From Bacteroides ihuae (GTDB lineage Bacteria; Bacteroidota; Bacteroidia; Bacteroidales; Bacteroidaceae), in contig NZ_FNVX01000005.1 of NCBI RefSeq assembly GCF_900104585.1, positions 1,178,001 through 1,242,000 on the forward strand: a stretch of DNA of 64,000 nucleotides. The letters run 5' to 3'. Positions 7,913 to 16,575 of this stretch are shown in pieces; the first letter of the stretch is position 1; the number at the start of each line of letters is the position of its first letter. The translations under genes were made by a program, and so were the position numbers. Below the pieces are notes generated by a model. That model searched no databases. It was given only the letters and a program-made list of their open reading frames with translations, and was not told the origin of the DNA.

Positions 7913-8974
7913 ATGAAAAATTGTAAAGTTAGATTGGATTTTGATGAAATAGAAGAAATAGGACAGGAAGGCAAAAACTCTAAAGTGTTTCTAGCTCACG
8001 ATAATCAATTAGATGGAAACATAGTTATTAAAGAGATTCAAAAAAAAGATGGAGTACCATACGAGGAGTATTTCAAAGAGGCAAGATTACTCTATGCTAA
8101 TAATCATAATAATATTGTCAAAGTTAATTACGCTTGCGAAGATGATGACAATATATATATTGCCATGCCATATTATAAAAATGGTTCTCTAAAAAAGAAA
8201 ATTTCAGAAAGCAATTACTTAACAATCCGTGAAGTAATAAGATACTCAATACATTTTCTATCAGGGCTAAATCATATACATTCAAAAGGTCTCATACATT
8301 TTGATATAAAACCTGATAACATATTGATTTCAGATTCGAATGAGGCCATGTTGTCAGATTTTGGACTATCTTTGTATACAGATACTTATGGATTTTGTTC
8401 AGCAGAAGCATTCTATACCCCACATGTAACCCCCGAACAATTACGTGGCTTACATCAAACTATAAAAAATGATATATATCAAGCTGGATTGACAATGTAT
8501 AGGATGGTTAATGGCAATAATTTTTTGTATGCACAAATTCCAACAACAGGAACTCCACCTGCATTTGACAATGACTTATTTAAAGAGAATATAATAAGAG
8601 GAAAATTTCCAGACAGAAAATTATACCTTCCACATGTGCCTAAAAAGCTAAAGAAAATAATAAAAAGATGTATTGAACCTAATCCCAACGACAGATACGA
8701 TAACACTTTACAAATAATAAATGATTTATCTTCTATTGATGAGAATTTAGATATCCGCTATTTTAAAAATGCGGCTAATGAATATTGGGAATATCCTAAA
8801 GGTTACTACATATATAAAATCGAGTTATTACCGAAAGCGGACAAGTTTGATATTAAAGTTTGCAAAAGAAAAGATGGTAGAACAACCAATTGCAATACTC
8901 AGTGTTCTAACAATATAGATAGTACACAAGTTATATCAAAATTAGAAGCTATATTTGCATTATCATATGAGTAA
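7913..8974 (+). CDS. Hanks-type Ser/Thr protein kinase
   Basis: The 353-residue protein (ATG at 7913) has an intact kinase domain over about residues 10-270: glycine-rich loop GQEGKNSKVF, Lys in IVIKEIQ, catalytic loop HFDIKPDN, DFGLS, and TPEQ in place of APE. The C-terminal 80 residues (FKNAANEYWEYPKGYYIYKIEL onward) form an extra domain without membrane segments, so it is cytoplasmic. It is the middle gene of a three-gene module between phage repressor and integrase. Phage-borne kinases can act in exclusion or defence; here that is inference. Confidence 0.8.
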   Translation: MKNCKVRLDFDEIEEIGQEGKNSKVFLAHDNQLDGNIVIKEIQKKDGVPYEEYFKEARLLYANNHNNIVKVNYACEDDDNIYIAMPYYKNGSLKKKISESNYLTIREVIRYSIHFLSGLNHIHSKGLIHFDIKPDNILISDSNEAMLSDFGLSLYTDTYGFCSAEAFYTPHVTPEQLRGLHQTIKNDIYQAGLTMYRMVNGNNFLYAQIPTTGTPPAFDNDLFKENIIRGKFPDRKLYLPHVPKKLKKIIKRCIEPNPNDRYDNTLQIINDLSSIDENLDIRYFKNAANEYWEYPKGYYIYKIELLPKADKFDIKVCKRKDGRTTNCNTQCSNNIDSTQVISKLEAIFALSYE

Positions 8975-9128
8975 TAAAGTAGCTAATAAGGCATCTACAA
9001 GAGAACAAAAACTTTATCAGAAAGATAAAAGTAGAGTTACTGAATACTATACCCAACAGTTCAAAGAGAACGTAAAGGTTACAGATATTCAGCTAAATAT
9101 TCATGGATATACAAAGCTAAAGAAATAA
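8967..9128 (+). CDS. 53-residue basic protein overlapping the kinase gene
   Basis: An ATG at 8967 overlaps the kinase stop codon by eight bases and opens a frame of 53 residues beginning MSNKVANKASTREQKLYQKD. The product is lysine-rich and helical, with a short strand-like tail (VTDIQLNIHGYTKL). The overlap suggests translational coupling to the kinase. It could be a kinase substrate or regulator. It ends ten bases before the stop of the oppositely oriented integrase gene. Confidence 0.5.
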   Translation: MSNKVANKASTREQKLYQKDKSRVTEYYTQQFKENVKVTDIQLNIHGYTKLKK

Positions 9129-9137
9129 TAAGCCAGG

Positions 9138-10418
9138 TTAATCTCCAAAGACTAAGTCAAGGACTTTACGATTTGCCTCATTTATGGCCGTAAAGTCCTT
9201 TTTAATATAAATATCGGTGACTTTCATAGATTCGTCCACATGATTAAGTGCAGCATGGACGGTATACTTGTCTATCTTCACATCATTAATGGCTATAGTA
9301 GCCCAAGAATGGCGTGCAGCGTAAAATTCCAAGTCTTCTATCTCTAACTCCTTCCCTATCTCTTTCAGTCCTTTATTGATGGCCTGATTAAAGGTGTTGG
9401 TATCACGGTACATCTGGTAGAAATTGAAAACTCTCTTCCCTGTCCTATCTCTGTATTTTTCCACCAGAGCAGAAATAGCGGGTGTTATGTCTACGTGTAT
9501 TTCCGCTTCGTCAGCTCTCCTGCTTTTTGTCTTTTCTCTGTTATAGATGATAGTTCCATTAGAAAGGTTAGAACACGTATACAAGTCTGCTGAATTCATC
9601 CCTATGAGCCCGAAAGAGAGTAAGAACATATCTTTAGCCAAGTTATACCGGCAATTCTGCTCGGACTTTGTTCTTGCATTCTTCCTCATCTTATAAGGCA
9701 GATCATATATCTTCTTTATGGCCTCGGCTTCAATAGCACGTTTTCTGGTTGCCTCGTCTCGTGGGATTTTATATTTGGAGAAAGGAGACCAAGGGATTAA
9801 TATCTTTCCTCCATCTTCGTCATTGTAAACCCTCTTAGCTTCGTTATAGAGATGTCTGATACATCCCATATACAAAGTTAAGGCTCTGTTTGAAGTAATC
9901 CTCTCATCGTTCTTTATAGCCTCAATATTTCTCTTGGATTTCTCAAGGTTGATGAAGTCGGCATAATTCGACAGGAATTTAGCTGTTATTTCGGAAATAT
10001 TCAGTCTATCTCTTTTGGCGAACTTCGTTAATGAGTTTATGGCCGATTTATAATTTCTTGCTGTTCCGGTCGATTTGATACTTTCTATGTAGGTATTGGA
10101 GAAGGATATGAAGTCTATCTCTCTCTGTTTCTCGTCGGATATTCCCGTAATGTAATCTACGATATCTTCCACGGTCATTGAATTCGCACGGGTTCCTAAT
10201 TTATTGCACGCATCCCGATAAGAAGAGATTATCGCCTCGGCTTCCTCTATTATATCCCGACTTTTAATTTTAAGACTCTTTGTAAGATCACACTGAGATA
10301 CGTAAATAGACGTAGGTACTCTTTTTATTTTTCTATTATGGGTAATTCGTATCTTGACGTTCCATGTGCCGTCACTACGTTTCTGATGTTTTTGTACTTC
10401 TGTTTTAAAAGTTGGCAT
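9138..10418 (-). CDS. int: Tyrosine recombinase (integrase)
   Basis: The 426-residue protein has a basic arm-binding N-terminus, a SAM-like core-binding domain (about residues 100-200) and a C-terminal catalytic domain. Visible catalytic positions are ARHSWAT (second Arg), NHVDES (His/Asn region) and the tyrosine of TDIYIKKD. The usual first arginine after the Gly-Leu turn is replaced: the motif reads LIGMNSADLY, a variation known among Bacteroidetes integrases. It should catalyse insertion at tRNA-Gly, whose 3' end lies 186 bases upstream of the start. Confidence 0.9.
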   Translation of the reverse strand: MPTFKTEVQKHQKRSDGTWNVKIRITHNRKIKRVPTSIYVSQCDLTKSLKIKSRDIIEEAEAIISSYRDACNKLGTRANSMTVEDIVDYITGISDEKQREIDFISFSNTYIESIKSTGTARNYKSAINSLTKFAKRDRLNISEITAKFLSNYADFINLEKSKRNIEAIKNDERITSNRALTLYMGCIRHLYNEAKRVYNDEDGGKILIPWSPFSKYKIPRDEATRKRAIEAEAIKKIYDLPYKMRKNARTKSEQNCRYNLAKDMFLLSFGLIGMNSADLYTCSNLSNGTIIYNREKTKSRRADEAEIHVDITPAISALVEKYRDRTGKRVFNFYQMYRDTNTFNQAINKGLKEIGKELEIEDLEFYAARHSWATIAINDVKIDKYTVHAALNHVDESMKVTDIYIKKDFTAINEANRKVLDLVFGD

Positions 10419-10476
10419 AATTTTGAGTCTTTATTTAGTGTTGATCTTCGAGCAACAATAGAGCAACATTTGCATG

Positions 10477-10484
10477 CAAAAGTA
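10477..10484 (-). promoter_or_regulatory. Integrase promoter -7 element
   Basis: TACTTTTG on the minus strand fits the TAnnTTTG consensus and lies about 60 bases ahead of the integrase ATG. A TTTGCATGCAAA palindrome overlaps it (10470-10481) and could bind a regulator. Confidence 0.45.
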
Positions 10485-10505
10485 GAATTTTCCATCAAAA
10501 TTAGC

Positions 10506-10544
10506 AAAAAGAAAAGCCATAAATCACTTCTGACCTATGGCTTT
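10506..10544 (-). terminator. Intrinsic terminator behind tRNA-Gly
   Basis: Perfect 9-base arms AAAGCCATA (10513-10521) and TATGGCTTT (10536-10544) are followed on the minus strand by a T-rich run. It would end leftward transcription from the tRNA before the integrase promoter. Confidence 0.6.
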
Positions 10545-10603
10545 GTACCCTTCTGCAAGTCCCTAAATATGGGCTTTTTGCTTCTATAAAAGACTTTCAG
10601 AAC

Positions 10604-10679
10604 TGGAGCGGCAAATGAGGCTCGAACTCACGACCCTCAGCTTGGGAAGCTGATGCTCTACCAACTGAGCTACTGCCGC
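10604..10679 (-). tRNA. tRNA-Gly (anticodon CCC)
   Basis: A full cloverleaf can be drawn: acceptor GCGGCAG with TTGCCGC (one G-T pair), D arm GCTC...GAGC, anticodon stem TCAGC/GCTGA with loop TTCCCAA, and T arm CTCAT/GTGAG with TTCGAGC. The anticodon is CCC, the discriminator base is U as in bacterial tRNA-Gly, and CCA is encoded (10604-10606). The gene is the likely attachment site of the element to its left. Confidence 0.93.
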
Positions 10680-10764
10680 ACATGCTATCTTTAAGCGGTT
10701 GCAAAGGTAATTACTTATTTGAAATAATACTAGTTTTAGGGCAAAAAAAGAAGCTAAAAAGTAC

Positions 10765-10772
10765 TATCTTTG
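10765..10772 (+). promoter_or_regulatory. Promoter -7 element for cobUTSC
   Basis: TATCTTTG matches the Bacteroidetes TAnnTTTG consensus and lies 18 bases before the proposed cobU start. No riboswitch is visible in the short leader, so this cobalamin operon does not show B12 control here. Confidence 0.55.
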
Positions 10773-10789
10773 TTCGCAAGAAAGATAAA

Positions 10790-11308
10790 ATGCACATGAA
10801 GCAAATCATCCTAATTACCGGAGGTGCACGCTCCGGAAAGAGCAAATATGCTGAACTATTGGCACTTACGCTGTCTCCTACTCCTGTTTATCTGGCTACT
10901 TCCCGTATTTGGGACGAGGAATTTCGTCAAAGAGTAATGCGTCATCAGGCAGATCGAGGACCGGAGTGGACGAATATAGAAGAAAACAAAGAGCTAAGTC
11001 GCCATTCACTTGCAAACCGGGTAATATTGATAGATTGCGTAACACTGTGGTGCACAAACTTTTTCTTTGATCTCGAAGCTGATACTGATAAGGCTTTGGA
11101 GGCTGTCAAACAAGAGTTTGATCGCTTCGTGATACAGGATGCTACTTTTATCTTTGTAACCAACGAAATTGGTATGGGTGCTACTTCAGAAAACTTAATT
11201 CAACGTAAATTCACTGATTTACAGGGGTGGGTGAATCAGTACATTGCTGCCAAAGCGGACAAAGTAGTGCTTATGACTTCGGGCATTCCGCTCACCATTA
11301 AAGGATAA
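10790..11308 (+). CDS. cobU: Adenosylcobinamide kinase / adenosylcobinamide-phosphate guanylyltransferase
   Basis: The P-loop GGARSGKSKYAE lies at about residue 10 and the guanylyl-acceptor region (QADRGPEWTNIEE) at about 55-70. The bifunctional cytoplasmic enzyme phosphorylates adenosylcobinamide and transfers GMP to give adenosyl-GDP-cobinamide. The start at 10790 (or the ATG at 10796) gives about 172 residues, the family's usual length; the longer frame from 10682 overlaps the promoter and is rejected. It heads a rightward operon with cobT, cobS and cobC. Confidence 0.92.
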   Translation: MHMKQIILITGGARSGKSKYAELLALTLSPTPVYLATSRIWDEEFRQRVMRHQADRGPEWTNIEENKELSRHSLANRVILIDCVTLWCTNFFFDLEADTDKALEAVKQEFDRFVIQDATFIFVTNEIGMGATSENLIQRKFTDLQGWVNQYIAAKADKVVLMTSGIPLTIKG

Positions 11309-11334
11309 TATCGATACTATATATAAAATAAGGC

Positions 11335-12372
11335 ATGAAAACTTTTCAAATTACAAAGCCGGATGAAGCTATCCAACAGGCACTTATCGACAAAATTAAC
11401 AATCTTACTAAGCCCAAAGGATCACTAGGCAGACTCGAAGAGTTAGCTCTGCAAATAGGCCTCATCCAACAAACGCTTAGCCCAGAACTAAAACACCCTC
11501 AAAACATTCTTTTTGCAGCAGACCATGGAATAGTGGATGAAGGTGTTAGCTTCTCTCCCAAAGAGATTACATGGCAACAGATTAGTAACTTTCTACATGG
11601 AGGGGCCGGAATCAACTTTCTTTGTCGACAACATGGGTTTGTTCTCAAGATTGTGGATGCAGGCGTTGATTATGATTTTCCTCTAGGCAAGGGTATTATA
11701 GATATGAAAGTACGTAAGGGTACTCGCAATTATCTACATGAGGCAGCGATGACTATTGAAGAAATGGATTTATGCATTGATCGAGGTGCTGAGATAGTAA
11801 GGCAAAGCTATGCAGAAGGTTGTAATGTGATCAGTTTCGGCGAAATGGGAATAGCCAACACTTCTTCTTCATCAATGTGGATGACTTGCTTCACCGGTAT
11901 TCCTTTAGAAAAATGTGTGGGTGCAGGTAGCGGTTTAAATACTGCAGGTGTACAACATAAATACAGGATATTACAACAGGCTTTAGATAATTACTGCGGA
12001 GATCATTCTGACGAAGATATTATTCGTTACTTTGGCGGACTGGAGATGGTTATGGCCATTGGCGGCATGTTGCAGGCGGCGGAACTAAAAATGACCATTT
12101 TAGTAGATGGCTTTATCATGACCAACTGCATATTAGCCGCCTCAAAGCTTTACCCTGAAGTATTGGATTATGCCGTATTTGGACATCAAGGAGATGAAAC
12201 AGGACATAAATTGGTGCTCAATGCAATAGGCGTTAAACCTCTATTAGACTTAGGGTTACGACTAGGAGAAGGTACCGGGGCTATCTGTGCCTATCCCATC
12301 ATTGATTCGGCCGTACGCATGATGAATGAAATGGATAATTTTGCTCATGCAGCAATAACCAAATATTTCTAA
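11335..12372 (+). CDS. cobT: Nicotinate-nucleotide-dimethylbenzimidazole phosphoribosyltransferase
   Basis: The 345-residue protein begins with the conserved [15 protein letters not shown] and contains [13 protein letters not shown] and [13 protein letters not shown], all typical of CobT. It activates the lower-ligand base by transferring phosphoribose from nicotinate mononucleotide. It lies 26 bases after cobU and two bases before cobS. Confidence 0.95.
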   Translation: MKTFQITKPDEAIQQALIDKINNLTKPKGSLGRLEELALQIGLIQQTLSPELKHPQNILFAADHGIVDEGVSFSPKEITWQQISNFLHGGAGINFLCRQHGFVLKIVDAGVDYDFPLGKGIIDMKVRKGTRNYLHEAAMTIEEMDLCIDRGAEIVRQSYAEGCNVISFGEMGIANTSSSSMWMTCFTGIPLEKCVGAGSGLNTAGVQHKYRILQQALDNYCGDHSDEDIIRYFGGLEMVMAIGGMLQAAELKMTILVDGFIMTNCILAASKLYPEVLDYAVFGHQGDETGHKLVLNAIGVKPLLDLGLRLGEGTGAICAYPIIDSAVRMMNEMDNFAHAAITKYF

Positions 12373-12373
12373 A

Positions 12374-13138
12374 ATGACGAACCGTTTATTAGCTGCATTT
12401 GTTTTCTTTACACGATTGCCTTTTTGGCGAATTCGTGAGGTGCCTGCTGAGTGCTTTAAACATGTGGTTAATTACTGGCCATTGGCAGGATGGCTCACGG
12501 GGGGAATAATGTCCATAACGCTATGGGTCACCGCACAAATATTACCATTATCAGTTGCGGTATTACTGGCTATTCTTGCAAGACTCCTTTTGACGGGCTG
12601 TCTTCACGAAGATGGTTTAGCCGATTTTATTGATGGTTTTGGCGGAGGAACGACTCGTGAACGAACACTTGCCATCATGAAAGATTCTCAGATAGGCAGT
12701 TATGGAGTTATTGGACTTATTATCTATTTTAGCCTGATGTGGTCGTTACTAAGCGCATTACCACTTACTCTGGCTTGTATAGTTATATTAGCGGGTGATC
12801 CGTGGTCTAAGTTTTGCGCTGCTCAACAAATAAACTTCTTACCCTATGCTCGCAAGGAAGAAGAGAGCAAAGCGAAAGTTGTATATAATAGAATGTCTCC
12901 GGGAGCTTTCATTCTTGCTCTGATTTCGGGCATTCTTCCGGCAGTTGTATTTTTACCTTCTGCTGCATTTGGATTGGCAGGAGTAATGCCTTTGGCTACC
13001 AGCGCAATCCTTATTTTGCTAATGAAGAAACGACTGCAAGGATATACGGGAGATTGTTGCGGAGCAGTTTTCTTGCTAAGCGAACTTACTTTTTATATTG
13101 GAATAAACATAGTATATCAAAATTATTATATAAACTAA
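12374..13138 (+). CDS. cobS: Adenosylcobinamide-GDP ribazoletransferase (cobalamin synthase)
   Basis: This is a polytopic membrane protein of 254 residues with about six hydrophobic segments. The conserved acidic motif LHEDGLADFIDGFGGG at about residue 77 binds the metal and substrate. The enzyme joins adenosyl-GDP-cobinamide and the activated base to complete the nucleotide loop. It begins two bases after the cobT stop. Confidence 0.95.
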   Translation: MTNRLLAAFVFFTRLPFWRIREVPAECFKHVVNYWPLAGWLTGGIMSITLWVTAQILPLSVAVLLAILARLLLTGCLHEDGLADFIDGFGGGTTRERTLAIMKDSQIGSYGVIGLIIYFSLMWSLLSALPLTLACIVILAGDPWSKFCAAQQINFLPYARKEEESKAKVVYNRMSPGAFILALISGILPAVVFLPSAAFGLAGVMPLATSAILILLMKKRLQGYTGDCCGAVFLLSELTFYIGINIVYQNYYIN

Positions 13139-13144
13139 AGAAAG

Positions 13145-13672
13145 ATGGAAATATACCTTATTCGACATACTTCGGTAGATGTGCCTCCCCAAACTTGTTA
13201 TGGACAAACGGACGTGCCGCTTAAAGATAGTTTTCAGGAAGAAGCAAAGAAAGTTGCTCAAAATTTAGAAAGAGTAACTTTTGATAAAGTCTTCACTAGC
13301 CCGCTAAGTCGATGTGTACATTTGGCTAATTATTGTGGATACGCTCATGCCGAGAAAGATGCTCGCATCATGGAGATGGACTTTGGAGAATGGGAAATGA
13401 AGCATTACGATGAAATACGTGATCCTCGTTTGCAAGAATGGTACAAAGACTTTATGAAAGTAAGTGTTCCTGGTGGAGAGTCATTTAAAGATCAGTTCCG
13501 TAGGGTATCCGAGTTTTTTAATGAGTTGCGTACTCAGTCCTTTAATCGTGTAGGAATATTTGCTCACGGTGGAGTGCTCATTTGCGCACAAGTATATGCA
13601 GGGACAGTTGCTTTAGAGAATGCTTTTAGCTCGATCACTCCTTATGGAGGAATAATCAAGATTCAAATTTAG
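13145..13672 (+). CDS. cobC: Alpha-ribazole phosphatase (histidine phosphatase family)
   Basis: The RHT motif at residue 7 (LIRHTS), a second catalytic His in FAHGGV and the acidic EMDFGEWE are characteristic of the phosphoglycerate-mutase-like phosphatases. With 175 residues directly behind cobS it is best read as CobC, which dephosphorylates the cobalamin precursor. It is the last gene of the operon and converges with the nif operon, leaving only nine bases between stop codons. Confidence 0.88.
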   Translation: MEIYLIRHTSVDVPPQTCYGQTDVPLKDSFQEEAKKVAQNLERVTFDKVFTSPLSRCVHLANYCGYAHAEKDARIMEMDFGEWEMKHYDEIRDPRLQEWYKDFMKVSVPGGESFKDQFRRVSEFFNELRTQSFNRVGIFAHGGVLICAQVYAGTVALENAFSSITPYGGIIKIQI

Positions 13673-13681
13673 CACTAAGGA

Positions 13682-14089
13682 CTATTTTTCGCATTTATCA
13701 TCCGACGAGCAGCTATCGCACGAACCGTTGCAGATGGCGCTATTCTCAAGCGCCTCTGTACTAGTAAATAGTGTTAGCTTCCGATCACTATAAAGTGCAA
13801 GGTTATACTCTAAATCATTTCCATCGCTTTTGTACACATCAATGCCGTTTTCAACAAATAAGTTTAATGCAAGTAACTGAATCTGAGAGGTAAGAACAGC
13901 ATTTATGCCCATTTCTCTCATTTGCTTGGTAATTTTGCTTCCAGGAGGAATGATGGTTCGCCATGGCACAAATGTGCGAACCTCCTCAGCGTCCGAAGCT
14001 AGAGGATCAAAAATACAAACGTCCGGAGTCCTATTAAACCCTTCAGCTATCCGGTTATTATCGTAAACAGGAACAATTACTTTCATCAT
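13682..14089 (-). CDS. NifX/NifB-type dinitrogenase cofactor-binding protein
   Basis: The 135-residue protein opens with MKVIVPVYDNNRIAEGFNRTP and shows the alternating alpha/beta pattern of the dinitrogenase iron-molybdenum cofactor family (NifX, NafY, NifB C-terminus). Its end is cysteine-rich (CNGSCDSCSSDDKC), which could hold a metal or cluster. Members bind NifB-co or FeMo-co precursors during assembly. It overlaps modC by about 30 bases and is the last gene of the nif operon. Which subfamily it belongs to is not settled. Confidence 0.75.
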   Translation of the reverse strand: MMKVIVPVYDNNRIAEGFNRTPDVCIFDPLASDAEEVRTFVPWRTIIPPGSKITKQMREMGINAVLTSQIQLLALNLFVENGIDVYKSDGNDLEYNLALYSDRKLTLFTSTEALENSAICNGSCDSCSSDDKCEK

Positions 14090-14738
14090 TTTCTATTATT
14101 AATCCGTTTTTAATCCTAATAATCTCTGTGGCCATACGGTGAGCTTCAGACATGTCATGCGTCACCATGATACTCGTAGCAGCCAAATATTCATGTGCTC
14201 TTAATATCTCACATTGAAGCCTTTCTCGCATCTCATGATCAATGGAAGAGAGAGGTTCATCGAGCAAGAGAATTTTAGGTGATGAAGCCAGTGCGCGCGC
14301 TAGTGCTACCCGTTGTTTCTGCCCTCCGGACAGTTTCGCAGGTTTTTGCTTGGCCAATTTGTGCATACCAAAAATACCGAGTAGCTCATTAACCTTTGTT
14401 TTATCTTTTTCCTTTTGAGCGAAGCGAATATTTTCTTCCACACTCATGTTTGGAAAAAGCGCAAAGTCCTGAAACATATAAGCAATGCTACGCTGTTGTG
14501 GCTTAAAGTTCACCTTTTGCTGAGAATTAAACCAAACCTCCTCTCCCACTTTAATAATGCCTTCAGTCGGAGTTACCAAACCTGACAACATACGTAGTAA
14601 AGTGGTTTTACCCGATCCTGAATGTCCTACCAAACAAATAAAATCACCCCCTGAGATCTCTTTTTCGATGTGCAACATCTTTTCTCCTTCGGAGGTAATC
14701 ATCTTTCGTTTCACGTCAATATAAATAGAAGGCGTCAT
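14058..14738 (-). CDS. modC: Molybdate ABC transporter ATP-binding protein
   Basis: The 226-residue ABC ATPase has Walker A GHSGSGKTT, signature LSGGQKQR and Walker B ILLLDEPLSS. It lacks the C-terminal Mop/TOBE domain often present in ModC; a separate single-domain molbindin is encoded at 31569-31775. It follows modB after three bases. Together with ModA (26.0 kb) it energises molybdate import for FeMo-cofactor synthesis. Confidence 0.85.
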   Translation of the reverse strand: MTPSIYIDVKRKMITSEGEKMLHIEKEISGGDFICLVGHSGSGKTTLLRMLSGLVTPTEGIIKVGEEVWFNSQQKVNFKPQQRSIAYMFQDFALFPNMSVEENIRFAQKEKDKTKVNELLGIFGMHKLAKQKPAKLSGGQKQRVALARALASSPKILLLDEPLSSIDHEMRERLQCEILRAHEYLAATSIMVTHDMSEAHRMATEIIRIKNGLIIENDESNCSCLR

Positions 14739-14741
14739 ATA

Positions 14742-15407
14742 CTATACTGTTTTCTTGTTAATACTATAAATAATGGTGAGTACAACAAACGAGACTAAGA
14801 ACAATACCAAAGCATATTGATTAGCTGCTTTATAATTCAGCGCCTGCACCTCATCATACAGAGCAATAGAGGCTACTCTGGTAGCTCCGGGCATATTACC
14901 TCCCACCATAAGCACGATGCCAAACTCGCCTACACAATGGGCAGAAGTCATAGCTACGGCAATGATGACACTACCACGGATGTTAGGAAGCAATACTCTG
15001 AAAAAGGTAGTTAATGATGACTTACCCATGGTATAGGAAGCTTCTTTTAGACTTGAAGGTAGCGCCGCAAGTCCATTTTGCAACGGCTGAACCATAAAAG
15101 GCAACGAGCAGATGATACTGGCAATGAGTACCCCACTAAAACTAAAAGCCAAACGGACATCGAACCATTGCTCCATCATCTGTCCAAACCAATTCTGTGG
15201 GCTATAGGCTACTAGAATATAAAAGCCCAGCACAGTAGGCGGAAGCACCATGGGCATTGAAATCAATGCTTCTACTACGGATTTAAGACGAAATCTGGAA
15301 TAAGCTAGAAAATAAGCAATTGGAAGACCTAGAATAAACAAGATCAGTGTCGTCCAAAAGGCTAATTTACCTGTTGTTATAAGCGTTTGCACGAAGTCAT
15401 TATTCAT
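14742..15407 (-). CDS. modB: Molybdate ABC transporter permease
   Basis: This 221-residue inner-membrane protein has about five or six hydrophobic segments and the cytoplasmic EAA-like loop (LPSSLKEASYTMGKSSLTTF) that contacts the ATPase. The opening FVQTLITTGKLAFWTTLILF and PMVLPPTVLGFYIL are typical of ModB. It is part of the nif transcript, 43 bases after nifV and directly before modC. Confidence 0.9.
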   Translation of the reverse strand: MNNDFVQTLITTGKLAFWTTLILFILGLPIAYFLAYSRFRLKSVVEALISMPMVLPPTVLGFYILVAYSPQNWFGQMMEQWFDVRLAFSFSGVLIASIICSLPFMVQPLQNGLAALPSSLKEASYTMGKSSLTTFFRVLLPNIRGSVIIAVAMTSAHCVGEFGIVLMVGGNMPGATRVASIALYDEVQALNYKAANQYALVLFLVSFVVLTIIYSINKKTV

Positions 15408-15450
15408 ACTCTGTTGGCGTTATAAAGTTAAAAGATAGCGATAGATAAAA

Positions 15451-16575
15451 CTAGAAATGCTTCTTGTAAAGACTTAGCAACTCTGATTCGGATAATGAGC
15501 GTTTCAATTTAACAGCTTCTTGTTTTACATCACTAAGTAGGTTACTACTCTCTTCAGCGCTAAGCTCATAACCTTTAGAAGAGAAGAAACCACAAATAGC
15601 CGCTCGTCCACTATGTTTGCCGAAAACAAATGGTGCTTCACTCCTACCAACGTTCGCTGCATCAATAATCTGATAAGTAGTGCGATCAGTTAACAAGCAT
15701 TGCGTATGTACACCCGATTCGTGACTGATAGCAAATTTCCCTGTAATAGGTTTCATATCTGATAATACCCGTCCGGAGGCTCGTTCAACTAACGTGGAGA
15801 GTTCGGTTAAATATTCTGTATGGATACCGCTTTGTCTATTTCCACTCAGAGAAAGTGCCATTACAAGTTCTTCGAGTACAGCATTACCCGACCGCTCTCC
15901 CAATCCATTTACTGTTACACTGGCCGCCTCGGCTCCCGAACAAAGTGCAGTGAAAGTATTTGCCGTAGCCATTCCCAAATCGTTATGCCCGTGAAACTCA
16001 AAAGGTACATGAGGATATTCTCTCTTGAGCCTCGTAAATAACTTTGACACGGTAAATGGATTCATAATACCTACTGTGTCGGCTATGCGAACTCGAGAAG
16101 CACCACAACAAACAGCCTGTCCTATAAAGTCTACCAAGAAGGGAAAACCTGCCCGCGAAGCATCTTGCGCACCGACAGTGATATAGCGAAAACGGCCAGA
16201 AGCATATCTCAATACTTCCCCAAGTTTCTTCATTACCCATAGTTCATTTTTACCTAACGCATTTAAATGGATAGACGAAACCGGAAAAGAAATGTGCACA
16301 CCCTGCGCACCGGTAGCGGCAGCTTCGTCCACATCGCTGCAAACGGCTCTACACCATGCTAGGCAGTCGAAGGAAAAGCCAGCATGCACCAAAGTAGTGA
16401 TATCCTCTTTATCCTGAGGAGAAATGGCTGGCATTCCGATTTCTAGTTCCGGAACGCCTGCCTTATCAAGTAAAGCTGCAATTTCCATCTTCTCCTCTAA
16501 AGAGAATACCACCCCTGCCGCTTGTTCGCCGTCGCGAAGAGTAGTATCAATAATATGTACTTTCTTCTCTGTCAT
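15451..16575 (-). CDS. nifV: Homocitrate synthase
   Basis: The 374-residue protein has the acyltransferase signature DTTLRDGEQAAGVVFSLEEK near the N-terminus and the metal-binding histidines in FEFHGHNDLGMATAN. It condenses acetyl-CoA with 2-oxoglutarate to homocitrate, the organic ligand of FeMo-cofactor. Its position in the nif operon separates it from leucine-pathway isopropylmalate synthases. It overlaps the preceding ferredoxin gene by four bases (ATGA). Confidence 0.92.
   Translation of the reverse strand: MTEKKVHIIDTTLRDGEQAAGVVFSLEEKMEIAALLDKAGVPELEIGMPAISPQDKEDITTLVHAGFSFDCLAWCRAVCSDVDEAAATGAQGVHISFPVSSIHLNALGKNELWVMKKLGEVLRYASGRFRYITVGAQDASRAGFPFLVDFIGQAVCCGASRVRIADTVGIMNPFTVSKLFTRLKREYPHVPFEFHGHNDLGMATANTFTALCSGAEAASVTVNGLGERSGNAVLEELVMALSLSGNRQSGIHTEYLTELSTLVERASGRVLSDMKPITGKFAISHESGVHTQCLLTDRTTYQIIDAANVGRSEAPFVFGKHSGRAAICGFFSSKGYELSAEESSNLLSDVKQEAVKLKRSLSESELLSLYKKHF

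Larger units (their letters stand above)
1..10606. mobile_element. Right part of a prophage or related integrative element (left end outside window)
   Basis: The stretch carries phage-type genes (DUF1351, P-loop ATPase, LexA/CI-like repressor) and ends with a tyrosine recombinase next to the 3' end of tRNA-Gly. Early genes run leftward from the repressor region. Rightward cargo genes fill the space between repressor and integrase. This is the classic layout of an element inserted at the 3' end of a tRNA gene. No structural, capsid or tail genes are visible, so phage versus other integrative element cannot be settled from this window. The exact right boundary (attachment core within the tRNA 3' end, about 10604-10640) is inferred; the partner site must lie left of base 1. 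Confidence 0.8.

Noticed and set aside
10680..10790. Cobalamin riboswitch ahead of cobU or cobQ
   Set aside because: Neither gap contains the conserved B12-box strings that are plain at 54545-54700.
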